Assembly: GCA_022432975.1 (NCBI GenBank)
Contig: CM039515.1
Location: forward strand, 21,098,923-21,162,922
DNA from: Begonia masoniana
Taxonomy: Eukaryota; Streptophyta; Magnoliopsida; Cucurbitales; Begoniaceae
Direction of reading: 5' to 3'
Length of the DNA stretch: 64,000 nucleotides
Below, piece by piece: positions 50,436 to 62,961 of this stretch. The stretch's first letter is position 1. Each line of letters opens with the position of its first letter. Position numbers and translations under genes: made by a program. A model generated the notes under the pieces. The model searched no databases and was not told the DNA's origin. It was given only the letters and a program-made list of their open reading frames with translations.

Positions 50436-51240
50436 ATTTACATAACACAAGTGCACGTGTCACTAACGCAGTAATAAAGTAAGTAAAAGTCGATCCCACG
50501 AGAATATTCTTAACTAAATTTAAATTGCTATAAAATTTTATAAAAATAAAATTGAGAATATTGAAAATGGATGAGTGACAAGGAATGATAAAATAAAATA
50601 ACTCAGAATTAATAAAAACTCAATTTGAAATGAATTAAAAAGATAAATATGGTAAAAGCTTTAGTTAGGGTATATTTCCTCATTACATGCATTTTACCAC
50701 TGATGCTATAGAGATGCTACAACATTTATCACAGAACAGCAAGAATTCATAACATTTCTATAGTTCTATCGAATTGCCTAGATGAATTCGTTTTAAAATT
50801 TTCTTTTCAGCTTTGAAAAGGCAAAAAAACTTAATATGAACTTCCTTGTAATCCTATTCTTAACGCCAAATAAATTAATGTTAACGACTTTGCAACAAAT
50901 TTAATTTATTTAATTACTCATGCATCTTACAATTCATATCTATCTATCGATACAATAAGAACATATGACATCAAATCTGTCTATCAACACAATTCAAATT
51001 ACGCAATGAAAATCATGAGAAATTGTTCGGTGAAAAATACGTAACATCCATAGATAAAAATAAAAACATATAATGAGTACTTTCTCTCATAACAAGATGA
51101 AAAAGTCTAGCAAAAAATCGTAATCATAAAACTAAAAATAATGATATTCATAAAAGAAAAAGATAATAAGTAGAGGAGAAAAAGAATTCTGATTCACGTC
51201 TCTGCTGCAGCCAAGAATCTCTTTTTTTTTTTCAATTTTT
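50436..51240 (-). mobile_element. Tat/Athila-like LTR fragment, reverse orientation
   Basis: About 780 bp that match 53330-54116 in inverted orientation (roughly 80% by eye). The shared end acaagtgcacgtgtcac...gtcgatcccacgag is also seen in diverged form at 21400-21470, where it is the 3' end of an LTR followed by a PBS. No PBS is visible here. Confidence 0.6.
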
Positions 51241-51287
51241 TCTTCTTGCCTTTCAATCTTGTTCTCTGTCCGTCTAATATCCCCCCC

Positions 51288-51387
51288 NNNNNNNNNNNNN
51301 NNNNNNNNNNNNNNNNNNNNNNNNNNNNNNNNNNNNNNNNNNNNNNNNNNNNNNNNNNNNNNNNNNNNNNNNNNNNNNNNNNNNNNN
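51288..51387. other. Assembly gap (100 N)
   Basis: Exactly 100 N, directly after a C7 run. Confidence 0.99.
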
Positions 51388-52177
51388 GCGATATTAAACC
51401 TAACATTCACAGTGGCAGAATGAATATACAGGGGAATACAGGATATAATGGAAACAGGTTTAAATTAAAACATAACTAAACCTATCTACCCGAACTAACT
51501 AGTACCCAAGTTGTAGGGCCATACGGGCCAACGAAACGTATGAACTTACGTTTGCTGTCGTGTCAGATGCCGAATGCCTGAACTGCGAGGATCGGTACCA
51601 TGCATGAAGATGTATTAAAAGCTGACATATGTTAACTAATAAGTTTGCAGGGATACTGCAGCAAACTCATTCTCGGACATTAGAAAACCGTGGGTGTGTT
51701 CCATACAAAAACCGAGAGTTTGATCCTAAATACCTTACCTAACTTCAGCAAAAACGCATACTTTTTGCTTGTTCCAAATGTGGTTGCATTAGAAGATGTT
51801 ACCGTAGGCAGAAAACAAGCGAAAACTCTAGAAGATCAAGGGTTTGGGAAACTTTGTCGAGGGCAGAGAGAAAACAGAGAGAGAGTGAGGTTTTACGTAG
51901 AGTGAGGAGGAGAGGAGAAGAAGGTTGTCTTCTCAACAAGTGGCCACATGGCAACCAAACCAATGGCCTACTCCCAACCCCTTAATTGAGTGCCAACTTT
52001 GCCCGTCATGGTTACACCAATGGTTAATTTTAATCAATTAGTTTGGTTTTGTTCCACAATTTAAATTCTACAAAAAAGTCGGTTCTGGTTTCTGACAAAA
52101 TACTCCTTGCATAATACCTCATTGAATCCCACATAAATTATCGGGGAAAACATTAAGGGCAAATGACGGGTGTTACA
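51388..52177 (-). mobile_element. 3' LTR fragment, chromovirus family
   Basis: On the - strand it starts TGTAACACCCGTC at 52177. It matches the first about 800 bp of the solo LTR at 60522, for example gagttttgtatgga, cattctgcca and gttcatacgtttcg-tggccc. It is cut by the gap. Confidence 0.75.
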
Positions 52178-52350
52178 TTCCACCCACCTTAATAGAAATG
52201 TTGTCCCAAAATTTGCCTAAGCAAAGAAGTCTGGATATGTGTTTAACAACCTCAGGCTTTCCCAAGTGGCTTCTTCCACATTATGATTGCGCAACAAAAC
52301 TTCCACCAGTGGCATCACCTTGTTTGCGCCAATACCTTGACTGAGGTATC
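52178..52350 (-). pseudogene. Chromodomain end of a Ty3/gypsy polyprotein
   Basis: Reading the - strand toward the LTR, codons give PLVEVLLRNHNVEEATWE...NTYPDFF, the C-terminal chromodomain signature of chromovirus integrases. After a frame change, GKFWDNISIKVGGM runs directly into the LTR start. This ties the TGTAACACC LTR family to chromodomain Ty3/gypsy elements. Confidence 0.8.
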
Positions 52351-52525
52351 CAGAATAAGAAGGAAACGAAGCACATACAAAAGTTTCCCTATTTGAATTA
52401 TACCCATCGAGTATCCAACAGGCTCACTCGAGATTGAAAGTAGATTAAGAAATTGCAATTATTCTGTTTTTCAAAAAAAAATTGAAACTTACGGTTCTTC
52501 CTCGACCCATGAGTTTGTGGGGGGA

Positions 52526-52793
52526 TGTTAAACCAAATATTGAATCGGGATCAATCAATACTCGAGGGCCGAGACGTGCACTGAAGGATCAGTTACTCAA
52601 GGACTGAGATGTGCACTGAAGGAGCACTACTTAGTATAAAAGGCTCCTCTTATTGTAAAGAAAAGTAGTGAACATAATGACAAAATGAGAGGGAAAGAAC
52701 TCATTCCAAAAGCTAGCTCAAGAATTGAGGGAATATCCTCATATTATATATTGGACCTTTACTTTCTTCTCTGTCGATGTGAGATATTCAACA
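52526..52793 (+). mobile_element. Copia-type 3' LTR (268 bp) with polypurine tract
   Basis: TGTTAAACCAAATATTGAA...AGATATTCAACA, preceded by the purine tract gtggggggat (52516-52525). Has TATA-like tataaaagg at 52636-52644. Same family as the reverse copy at 54210-54461. Confidence 0.7.
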
Positions 52794-53329
52794 TCCTCTC
52801 ACACGTTGATAACTCTTAAATTAGAGTTATTTTATAGGGTAATTAATTGATAGAACTCATATGAATTGAGTGAATGTAAAAAGAAATTGGTAGGATTTAC
52901 TATAATTGCTACATAATGCTGCAGCATCAATGCCTAGATCAAATTTAATATATCCCATGCATGTTCTCTATTAAAAATAGATTTTTAACATTAATTTGAA
53001 TTTTATATTTTCTTATTTGAATGCAAGTTAATAGCGGAAAAATCGAATTCAAAAGTTGAAAATTATGAAGAGAGAGATAGTAAATTAAGAAGATGATTGT
53101 TACCAAAAATAAAGGACTTAAATCAAGGAAACGTTGCTGTAAATTGATGGGGAATATGAAGAAGAGAGAGAGGAGGCGACAATCAAGCAAACAAAATTAA
53201 AGAAAATCTAGAGGAGAGAGAGAAAAAGTAAGAGCAGGCACGTAGAACAAAGAGGGGAAAAATATGGAGGGAATGACACGCTGAACAGAGACCAGAAAGG
53301 ATTTTGAAAAGAAAGCAAAGGAGAAAGGA

Positions 53330-54116
53330 GTCTGCGGCAGAGACATCTATACATTCTTCTTCTTCTTCTCTTCTATTGTGGATGTTGTTTATGATTATTA
53401 TTATTTTTAGTTTTATTATTATAATGTTAGGCTAAACCTCTTTATCTTGGTTAGGCAAGAGAGTACTCTTTACATGTTTTTATTCTTATCTATGAATGCT
53501 ACGTATTTTTCATTGCACGATTTCTCATGATTTTGATTGCATAATTCAAATTATATCGATAGGCAATTTTGATTTCACATATTCCTATTGCATTGATAGG
53601 TGAATAGGAATTGAAGATGCATGAGTAATTGAATAAATTAAAATTGTTGTAAAGTAGCTAACATTAATTTATTTGGCGTTAAGAATAGGTTTACACGAAA
53701 ATTCGGATTAAGTTTTTTTATCTTTTCAAGGTCGAAAAGAAAATCCTGAAACAAATCTATTTAAGCAATTCGACAGAACCCTAGAAATATTATGAATTCT
53801 CGTTGTGCTGTGACTAATGTTGTAGCATTGCTGTAGCATCAGTAGTAAATGCATGTAATGAAAAAATCAACCATAACCAAGGTTTCTACTATATTTATTG
53901 CCTCAATTCATTTTAATTTAAGTTTTTATTGATTCTGAATACTTTTATTTTATCATTCGTCGCCATTTATCTATTTTAAATATTTTCATCTTTATTTTAT
54001 AAAAATTTATACCAAGATTAATTTGATTAAATATCCTCGTGGGATCGACTTTTACTTACTTTATTACTTTGTTAGTGACACGTGTACTTGCGTTAGGGTG
54101 TAGAAAATCACCAACA
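53330..54116 (+). mobile_element. Tat/Athila-like LTR fragment, forward orientation
   Basis: Inverted partner of 50436-51240. It ends near aaaatcaccaaca (54116). The 5' part is missing or unrecognised. Confidence 0.6.
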
Positions 54117-54196
54117 CACGTTTAGCGTGGTAAGTTTTTCCTCCACGTCTAGCGTGTTAGGTCGTGTGGGGTTCTCACATCGTACAAAGTTTTTTT

Positions 54197-54461
54197 GGCT
54201 CTGATACTATGTTTGAAGACGAAGACGAAGACGAAGGAGAAGATGGGAGAAGTTTTTTGGAAATATAAAATTTTGTATTATGTTCATTACTTTTCTTTAC
54301 AATAAGAGGAGCCTTTTATGCTAAGTATTGGTCCTTCAGTGCACGTCTCAATCCTTGAGTAACTAATCCTTCAGTGGATGTCTCGGCCACTAAGTTACCC
54401 ACTTAGTGCAAGTCTCAGGCCCCGAGTATTGATTGAACTCGGTTCAATATTTGGTTTAACA
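54197..54461 (-). mobile_element. Copia-type 5' LTR (54210-54461) and primer-binding site
   Basis: On the - strand TGTTAAACC (54461) ... CTTCAAACA (54210), followed at once by TAGTATCAGAGCC (54209-54197), one base from the initiator-Met tRNA primer site TGGTATCAGAGCC. Same LTR family as 52526-52793, opposite strand. The internal region expected to the left is not found. Confidence 0.72.
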
Positions 54462-57283
54462 CTGGTTACAAGAGCAAATTTGCTGACAGAAAATGGGAGC
54501 TCAGCAAAAGCTCACTAGTTGTAGCAGGAGGAATCAAATAGTCTAACTTATGTGGGACATAAGTTACTGTAAAAGAAGCATCAGTAAATGTTGTAAAAGG
54601 TAACTCATCAACTGAGTTATGACACAAGCGACTTGGTCACATGAGCGAGAAAGGACTTCAATTAATTGGCAAGAAAGAATGTCTGCCGCATCTCAGACAT
54701 GAAGCTTTGTCAAGTTGCATTCATTGTTTGACGGGAAAGCAACACAAGATAGCTTTTTAGAAGAATTTCGCATCAAGGAAACCAGACGTGTTGGAAGTCA
54801 TCTATTCAGATGTCTACAGTCCTATGCCAACGAAAACGTTAGGTGGTGCCCAATACATGATCACATTTATTGATGATCACTCAAAGAAAGTTTGGGCATA
54901 TGCACTAAAGTCTAAAAATGAGGTGTTAAACATTTTCAAATAGTTTCATGTTTTCACTGAGCGTGAAACTAAAAAGAAGTTAAAATGCATTCGCACAAAT
55001 AATGGTGGCGATTATATGAGATCATTTGATGAGTACTGCAAGATGCATAGAATCAGACACGAAAGATCGATTGCAAAGACTTCTCGAAAAAATGGCGTTG
55101 CAGAAAGAATGAACAGAACGATCATGAAGAAGATAAGGTGCATACTATCACATTCAAAACTCCTTAAAATATTTTGGGGAGAAGCAATGAAGATCACAGT
55201 AACTATCATCAACATGTCTCCATTAGCACCCATGAGTGAAGAAGTGTCAAACAAACTATGGACTGGAAAAGACGTCTTTTATAAGCATCTAAAGATGTTT
55301 GGATGCAGAGCATTCGTTCATATTCCAAAAGATGAGAGGTTCAAGCTAAACAGCAAAGCCAAGAAATGCATATTCCTCGGATACAAAAGTGATGCATTCA
55401 TATATAGTCTTTGAGATCCAGTCGACAAAAAAATTGTCAGAATCTGAGATGTTGTTTTCTTTGAAGATCAGACCATTGAAGACATGAAGAAAAATGTGAA
55501 AATCACTGATGAGCATCTAGTAATAGTTGATTCGGGGAATCAGCTTTTAACGAGTGAGATGCTGGAGAATCTAATGATCAAGCATTTGATAATGTTGACC
55601 AAAGAGAAATAGAGGCTTCCCCTGAATCAGTTGCAGAACCAGAGTTAAAGAGATAAAGAAGATATCGTCGAGAATCGAGAAGATACTCTGTAAACGAGTA
55701 TGTGATGATCACTAATGAAAATGAATCTAAGTGCTATGAGGAAGCTATAGAACATCAACAAAAGAAGAATTAGTTAAATGCGATGCAAGATGAGATGAAA
55801 TTATTGCATGAAAATCATACTTATAAGTTTGTTCAACTTCCAAAGAGGCAAAAGGCACTCAAGAACAAATGGGTATACAGGCTCAAAGCTGAAGATAAAA
55901 GTTCACAACCAAGGTGTAAAGGCTTTGGTCAGAAAAAAGACGTTTACGTTGAAGAAATATTTTCACTTGTTTTGAAAATGTCATCAATATGAGTCGTACT
56001 TGGATTAACTTCAAGTCTCAATTTGGAGATCGAGCAACCCGATGTGAAGACTGCTTTCTTACACGATGAACTAGAAGAAGAAATCTACATGGAACAACCA
56101 GAAGGGTTTGTTGTCAAAGAAAATGAACATCTGATATGTACATTGAAGAAAAGTCTGTATGGATTAAAGCAAGTCCCACGACAATGACACAGGAAGTTCG
56201 ACTCATTTATGGTCAATCAAGGATATAGAAAAACTTCCTCAGACCATTGTGTGTTCGTGAAAAGGTTCGCAGACGGTACATTTATAATCCTCTTACTTTA
56301 TGTCAACGACAAGTTGATTGTGGGCCCAAACAAAGAAAAGATTACTAAATTAAAGAATGAGCTTAACAAGACTTTTACCATGAAAGGCTTAGGACTTGCG
56401 AAACAGATATTTGGGATGAGTATCACTCGCGATAGGAAGAATAAAAAGTTATGGCTATCGTAAGAGAAATATATCAAGAAAGTTCTCAGCCAATTCTATA
56501 TGAATAAGGCAAAGCCGGTCAGCATTCTACTTGTTAAACATTTCAGACTTGCTTCTGAACAAAGTCTTTCTACTGGAGGAGGAAAAACAAAAATGCAGAG
56601 AATTCCATGTCTTTAGCGGTTGACAGTTTGATGTATGTCATGCTTGTACGAGACCTGATTTTTTATATTATGTTGGAGTAGTCAGCCAATTTCTATCCAA
56701 TCCAGGCAGAAGCATTGGAATGCAATAAAGTGGATTCTTATATATCTTAAAGGTACTTCTGAATTTAGTTTGTGTTTTAGAAGTAAAAAACTTTTGTTAG
56801 TAAGTTATACTGATGCAGAGATGAATGGAGACATTGACTCCAGAAGATCAACATCATGGTATTTGATTGTATTTGGATGAGGAGCGGTTTCATGTCAATC
56901 TAAGCGACAAAAATCAGTTTCATTGTCTACGACAGAAGCTGAGTTTATTGCGGCTACAAAAGTCTGTAAAGAAATTTTGTGGATACAAAAATTTCTAACA
57001 GAATTGGGTCATCAACAAGAGGAGTATATCTTGTATTGTGACAGTAAAAGTGTTATTCATTTGAGCAAGAACCTGAGTTTTCATTTGAAGTCAAAGCACA
57101 TAAATATCAAGTATCATTGGATACGTGATATGTTGGACAACAAACAATTTTATCCAGAGAAGATTCACACAGATGACAATGACTCAGACATGATGACAAA
57201 AATCTTGTAGAGAAATAAACATGATTTCTGTGGAGACTCAACAGGACTAGAGATACCTTATTATAAGTCGGAAGGAGAAAATT
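54462..57283 (+). pseudogene. Ty1/copia polyprotein remnant (integrase, RT, RNase H)
   Basis: In order: GAG-pre-integrase HHCC zinc finger (HKRLGHMS...CIHC, about 54620-54740), integrase core (about 54780-55120; FIDDHSKK, then TNNGGDY where TDNGG is usual, then NGVAERMNRT), capsid/RT linker, RT (about 55780-56470; YVND where YVDD is usual) and RNase H (about 56790-57210; STTEAEF, YCDSKS). Several in-frame stops are present. Asn at an integrase acidic residue and at the RT active site means that this copy is dead even apart from the stops. A purine-rich tract (cggaaggagaaaa) precedes the 3' LTR. Gag, protease and 5' LTR are absent. Confidence 0.87.
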
Positions 57284-57697
57284 TGTAGGGTCATTCCTTA
57301 ATTATGAGGGACACATTAGGAGGAAAAATGGAGACCTTAAAAGGTCTTCTTGGTTTTTTTTCATATTTGGGTTTCCACGTAAAATTCTCAATGTTTATTT
57401 CTGTTATTATTTCTCTCACTTCTTTGTCGTTATATTCAATGATGTAGGAAAATATTTCTGGTATTTTTCGGATTGCATCTGCTATCGTTTTTCATACCAC
57501 CTATTTAGTAGTGTAATTATACTGTATAGGTAAGTTCTGTATAAGGAGACTGATATTTAAGTGAATCGTTTGTGACCCTCCAGTCTTTTCTGAAAATTTA
57601 TTTGGAAATGTAATTATGTATAAGGAGTTATCAATAATGATCTTTCTTGAGAATTATTTTGATAAGTAGTCTCCACGATCATTTGATTTTCCCAACA
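57284..57697 (+). mobile_element. 3' LTR of the copia element
   Basis: TGTAGGGTCATTCC...TTTTCCCAACA, 414 bp, directly after the polypurine tract. The matching 5' LTR is not in the window, so ends rest on TG/CA and context. Confidence 0.65.
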
Positions 57698-58043
57698 TCA
57701 CGTCATTCAACTAAACGATGACTAGTTAAAGTATCATTTATTAACAATGATTTTATTTATGCTCTTAAAATTCAATATCAAACTTACTTTCATTCTACTT
57801 TACAGGATAATAAAACTACTACTAACAATATTAGCACCTTCTAAATTGTCCACCTCAACAAATAACATGCATTTTTTTTGTATCACCATCGTCATTAGAA
57901 GTTAAACAATAGATCAATTGGTCACTCTTGGATAATACCCAGCTGTCTTTTAGAATTCAATAATGCTGCAACTATAAAAACTACATAATCTCAGGCTCTC
58001 AGCTGAAGTACGTATCATCTTGTCTACCAAGGTTCTTAGACTG

Positions 58044-59019
<976 letters not shown>

Positions 59020-59500
59020 GTGGAAGTCATGTAATTTTGTTGTTTGGTCGCTGAAACACCGGGAATCCACTATAACTGTGAATCATTTTGGATAATGACT
59101 CTTCAATTTATCCATTTCTCTTCTTTATATTTGTTTAGCTGTATCTAATTATTCTCTCTCAAGTGTTTTTACGTACATTAATTCACATTAACCTATAATA
59201 ATTAATTTAAAAAATATCATCCAAATTCTACTAACATTAAATAATTACCTAAAATCACATTGAAAATAAGAACACTCGCATTTTCTAATGTCTCCGGCCA
59301 ACCTACTCTAATTTTGTCAAATTAGGCAAAGAGTGTTCTGTCTAGTAGGAATAATGTGCCCAACAAGTAAATGTTATGAACATTTTTATTGCTGTAATTA
59401 ATAAATAAATTTTATGATTAATTTTTATGTTTGCATTATTCGATATGCTTTATAAATTCAAAGAAAAATCCTTGATTATTTATGCAATTTTAAATTTACA
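59020..59500. other. 3' flank of the Lhcb1 gene
   Basis: 3' UTR and AT-rich flank; no further gene. The start of the copia LTR described next lies somewhere between about 59300 and 59700. Confidence 0.5.
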
Positions 59501-60521
59501 TATATGCTGATATATGTGGGATTAAATTTAAAAAGAAATAATCACAATAGTCCATGACTTATATTTGAAGTAAAGGATCTTCAAATTAATAAAGCCATAA
59601 ATACAGTTCACTTCGTTGAGAACGTGTAGTCATATCCCGACTATATATGTAGTGACATAAAGTGATTGTATTTTATATAATATGATTATATAGGACTGGA
59701 CCAGATGAAATTATATTGTTCTTATAATATCCGTTAAATGAAGAACAATTAATTTTATCATAATGATGGTCATATATGTATGATCTTAATTCATTGTATT
59801 TAGTAGACTCCTATTTCATTATAATTTATTCTTTGATTTACTCGGTATAGTTTTGTATGAGTTGCATTACATAAACCTTGTATTTTGGGAATAAATTAAA
59901 TGAGTAGCTGGGAATGCTAACATTGATACAATGAAATCCATAATATAAGATTCCCTTGTTTGTTAGTTCAGGGATTGAATAATTAGCGCGCAAATTCATA
60001 AATGTTATGAATTAATTATTCAATCAAGAACTAATGGTAGTCAAGGATAAAGATGTAATATGAGAGGTTAACGGATTTTATACCTAGCTCTATTACGAAT
60101 CTTAATGGAGGATTAATACATATGTAATGACTATATCAATGGACATTACTTTGAGTAAATATATTCTATAGTTCTAAGAGTGCAACTCTAGGTATTTAGT
60201 GGAATTACTCTAGAGTTAATAATTGTGTTATTTAATATAAAGAGTTTATATTAATTAACAAATATTATTGGAGCTTAGAACTATAGGTCCATCGGTCCCT
60301 CTGTTATCTTATATCATTATTTAATTTCCATGTTATAAGAATAAATATATAAATGATTAATAATGATTAATCATTTATAAACACTCAAATGAATATATTG
60401 TTATTCAAAATATATAAATAGTTTTTATATTTTGAATTCAAAATAAAATATCTCATTAGATGAGATATTTTTAAGGGATTTGAATTAGATTTAAAGAATC
60501 TCATCAGATGAGATTTGAATT

Positions 60522-62961
60522 TGTAACACCCGGCATTTTTGCCATGTAATTGTTTTCCCGAAACCATTTGTGCGGGATTAACATTTATATTTATACAACG
60601 TATGTTTTGGTTGAGTTGTTGGAAATGTTTAGTGAAACTAAACTAATGTGTAACCAAAACAAATTAATTAGGTTAAAAGCTACTGGAAGGGTAAATGTGG
60701 AAGTAATTAAGGTAGGTTGAAGCAAACCAATGGATGAGTGCCAAGTGGCAACTTGTTGAAGAAGATATGTCTTCTCTTCCCTCCTACGTGAAAGTTTCCA
60801 CTTCTCCATCTTCTCTCCCTCTGTTTTCTCTCGGCCAGGCGACAAAAGTTCACCCAAACGCCTTTGATCTCCTAGGGTTTTCCTTGTTTTCTGCCTAAGG
60901 TAAACATCTCCCAATGCTAACACATTTGGACAAGCAAAAAGTATGCGTTTTGCTGAAGTTTTAGGTTAGGATATTTAGGAGAAAACTCTCGAGTTTTGTA
61001 TGGAAACACATTGTTGTTTTCTACCAGTCTGAATGGAGTTTTCTGCATAAATTTCCAAGTTATTTGTTAGCATTGCAGCTTGTTTTATACCTCTTCATGC
61101 ATGCTACAGATCCAGGCATTCCAGGGACATTCGAGCATCTGACACCGCAGCAACCAGGTAAGTTCATACGTTTATGTTGGCCCTTATGGCCCTACAACTT
61201 GGAGGTACTAGGTATGTTTTGGGTAGATAGGTTCTAGGTTATGTTTTAAGTTAAACATGTCTCTGTTATATTCTGTTTCCCTGTTGTATCCATTCTGCCA
61301 TCTGTGAATGTTGAGTATCGCACTTATCCATGCATACACGTTTTCCAGTAAAATCATGCAAATGTTTTCAGCACTGGTTTTGAAGTAAGTAAAGATAAAA
61401 TCCTGTAATGTAATGAACGGTTAAGTGTGGACGAGGACTGGCATCCTGTTCTTGTCCTTCCCTGGGACTCATGTAAAATTTATCCCCGCCAAGGATACCC
61501 TGTACCTTGTCCTTCCCTGGGACACCGGCAAAATTACTAACAAGTGTCATGTCCAGTATGTTATGTATGTTATGCGCCAGTTCCTCTATAAGCCTCACTT
61601 ATACCACCATGTGCAGTGAAACGTAATGTAATGTTCTGTCACCGTTTTTCTGAAAACTGCATGCATAGCATTTTGCATCACTGCATGTTGATTATGTTCT
61701 TACTGAGCTTTAGGCTCATAGGTGAACTCCCTGTTGTAGGTACGGATATTCCAGATGAGGACCCGGTGCCTCAAAATGACGAGCTGATGTAGTTGGTGGA
61801 TCGAGCTCACGGGGTCTGGCTGTTGCAGTCAGACAAGATGTATTCCTGTGAGCGTGTATATTTGAAAGTTAAGTCGAGTCCTGTATAGATTTTGTGTTTT
61901 GTTTTAAAACTCCTGTTTTGGTAAAAATTTAAATGTATGTCAAGTTCCTGTAAAACTTTTGGAATCTGTTATTGATATATTTAAAACCTCTGTATTTGAC
62001 AGATTGTATCCATATATTTTAAATGTTTTGAAAACATTCTGGAACTGCTTGAGTTCTCCCTTTCAGGTCACGCATGGATAGTCTCGAATTTTAGAGCTAT
62101 CCATGCAGTTTGTTTTCTCGAAATTGTCATCTGTGATGAAAGTTTGAAACTTGTATGCCTTCTGTTTTTCATGCTTCCTGCTAGCAGGTATCTTCGTTAA
62201 AAGATGTCATGGTGCAGGATGTCTTCTTGAAATTTTGTCCATTGTAAAGTATATTTTTATAACTTCTTTTGAATCGGGTTTGAAGGTTTTGAAACCTTTA
62301 TGCTTCCTGTTTGAGGTTGCCTTCTATATGTCTTTCTGTCAAAAGTTGTAATTCTGTCTTTAAAACTATGTCTTCCGATTGCGCCTTCCGGTTACTGTTC
62401 ACATTTTTCTTCTACCGGTGACGTTATTCGTCTTCTGGTTGACGTCATCTTCCGGTTACTGTTCACATTTTTCTTCTACCGGTGACGTTATTTGTCTTCC
62501 GGTTGACGTCATCTTCTCTTCCGATGACGTCAGCATAAGTCTTCCGCCCAGTTTATAACTTTGTCTTCCGATGACGTCAGAACGTCTTCCGGCTGACGTC
62601 ATCATCTTCTGCCGGTTATGTTTGCTGCCTTTATCTTCCGATGACGCTATCCACTGATTTCTCCTCCGGTTCAGTTTGAAACTACATCTTCCGCTACTGT
62701 TTCCTGTTTCCATTTCCGTCAGTCTTATGCCTATTTCTGTTCGGTTATCTATTATTGAGATTTGTTTGCTTTCCATTCCAGAGAACTCTCTCTCCCCCTG
62801 CAAATGTTTTCGATTACTCCCTGCAGTTCTCCCTCTCTGTTCACTGCTTTGATTGTTCTATTAGTTTAAAAAAAAAATAATAGTCACCGTTTCCTGTAAA
62901 TGTCCCGGAGTGACGGCTCCGATCCCGGAAACCGATTCGGGTCCGATTTCGGGCTGTCACA
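60522..62961 (+). mobile_element. Solo LTR, 2440 bp, chromovirus family
   Basis: TGTAACACCCGGC...GGGCTGTCACA, flanked by GAATT (60517-60521 and 62962-62966). Its first 800 bp match the LTR fragment at 51388-52177, which abuts a chromodomain. It contains a two-fold repeat gtccttccctgggac (61456 and 61510) and a TGACGTCA array at 62410-62600. Confidence 0.92.
62390..62660. repeat. TGACGTCA / CTTCCG array in the solo LTR
   Basis: Five perfect TGACGTCA palindromes and several TGACGTTA/TGACGCT variants alternate with (T)CTTCCG(G/A)T units in about 250 bp. Confidence 0.88.
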
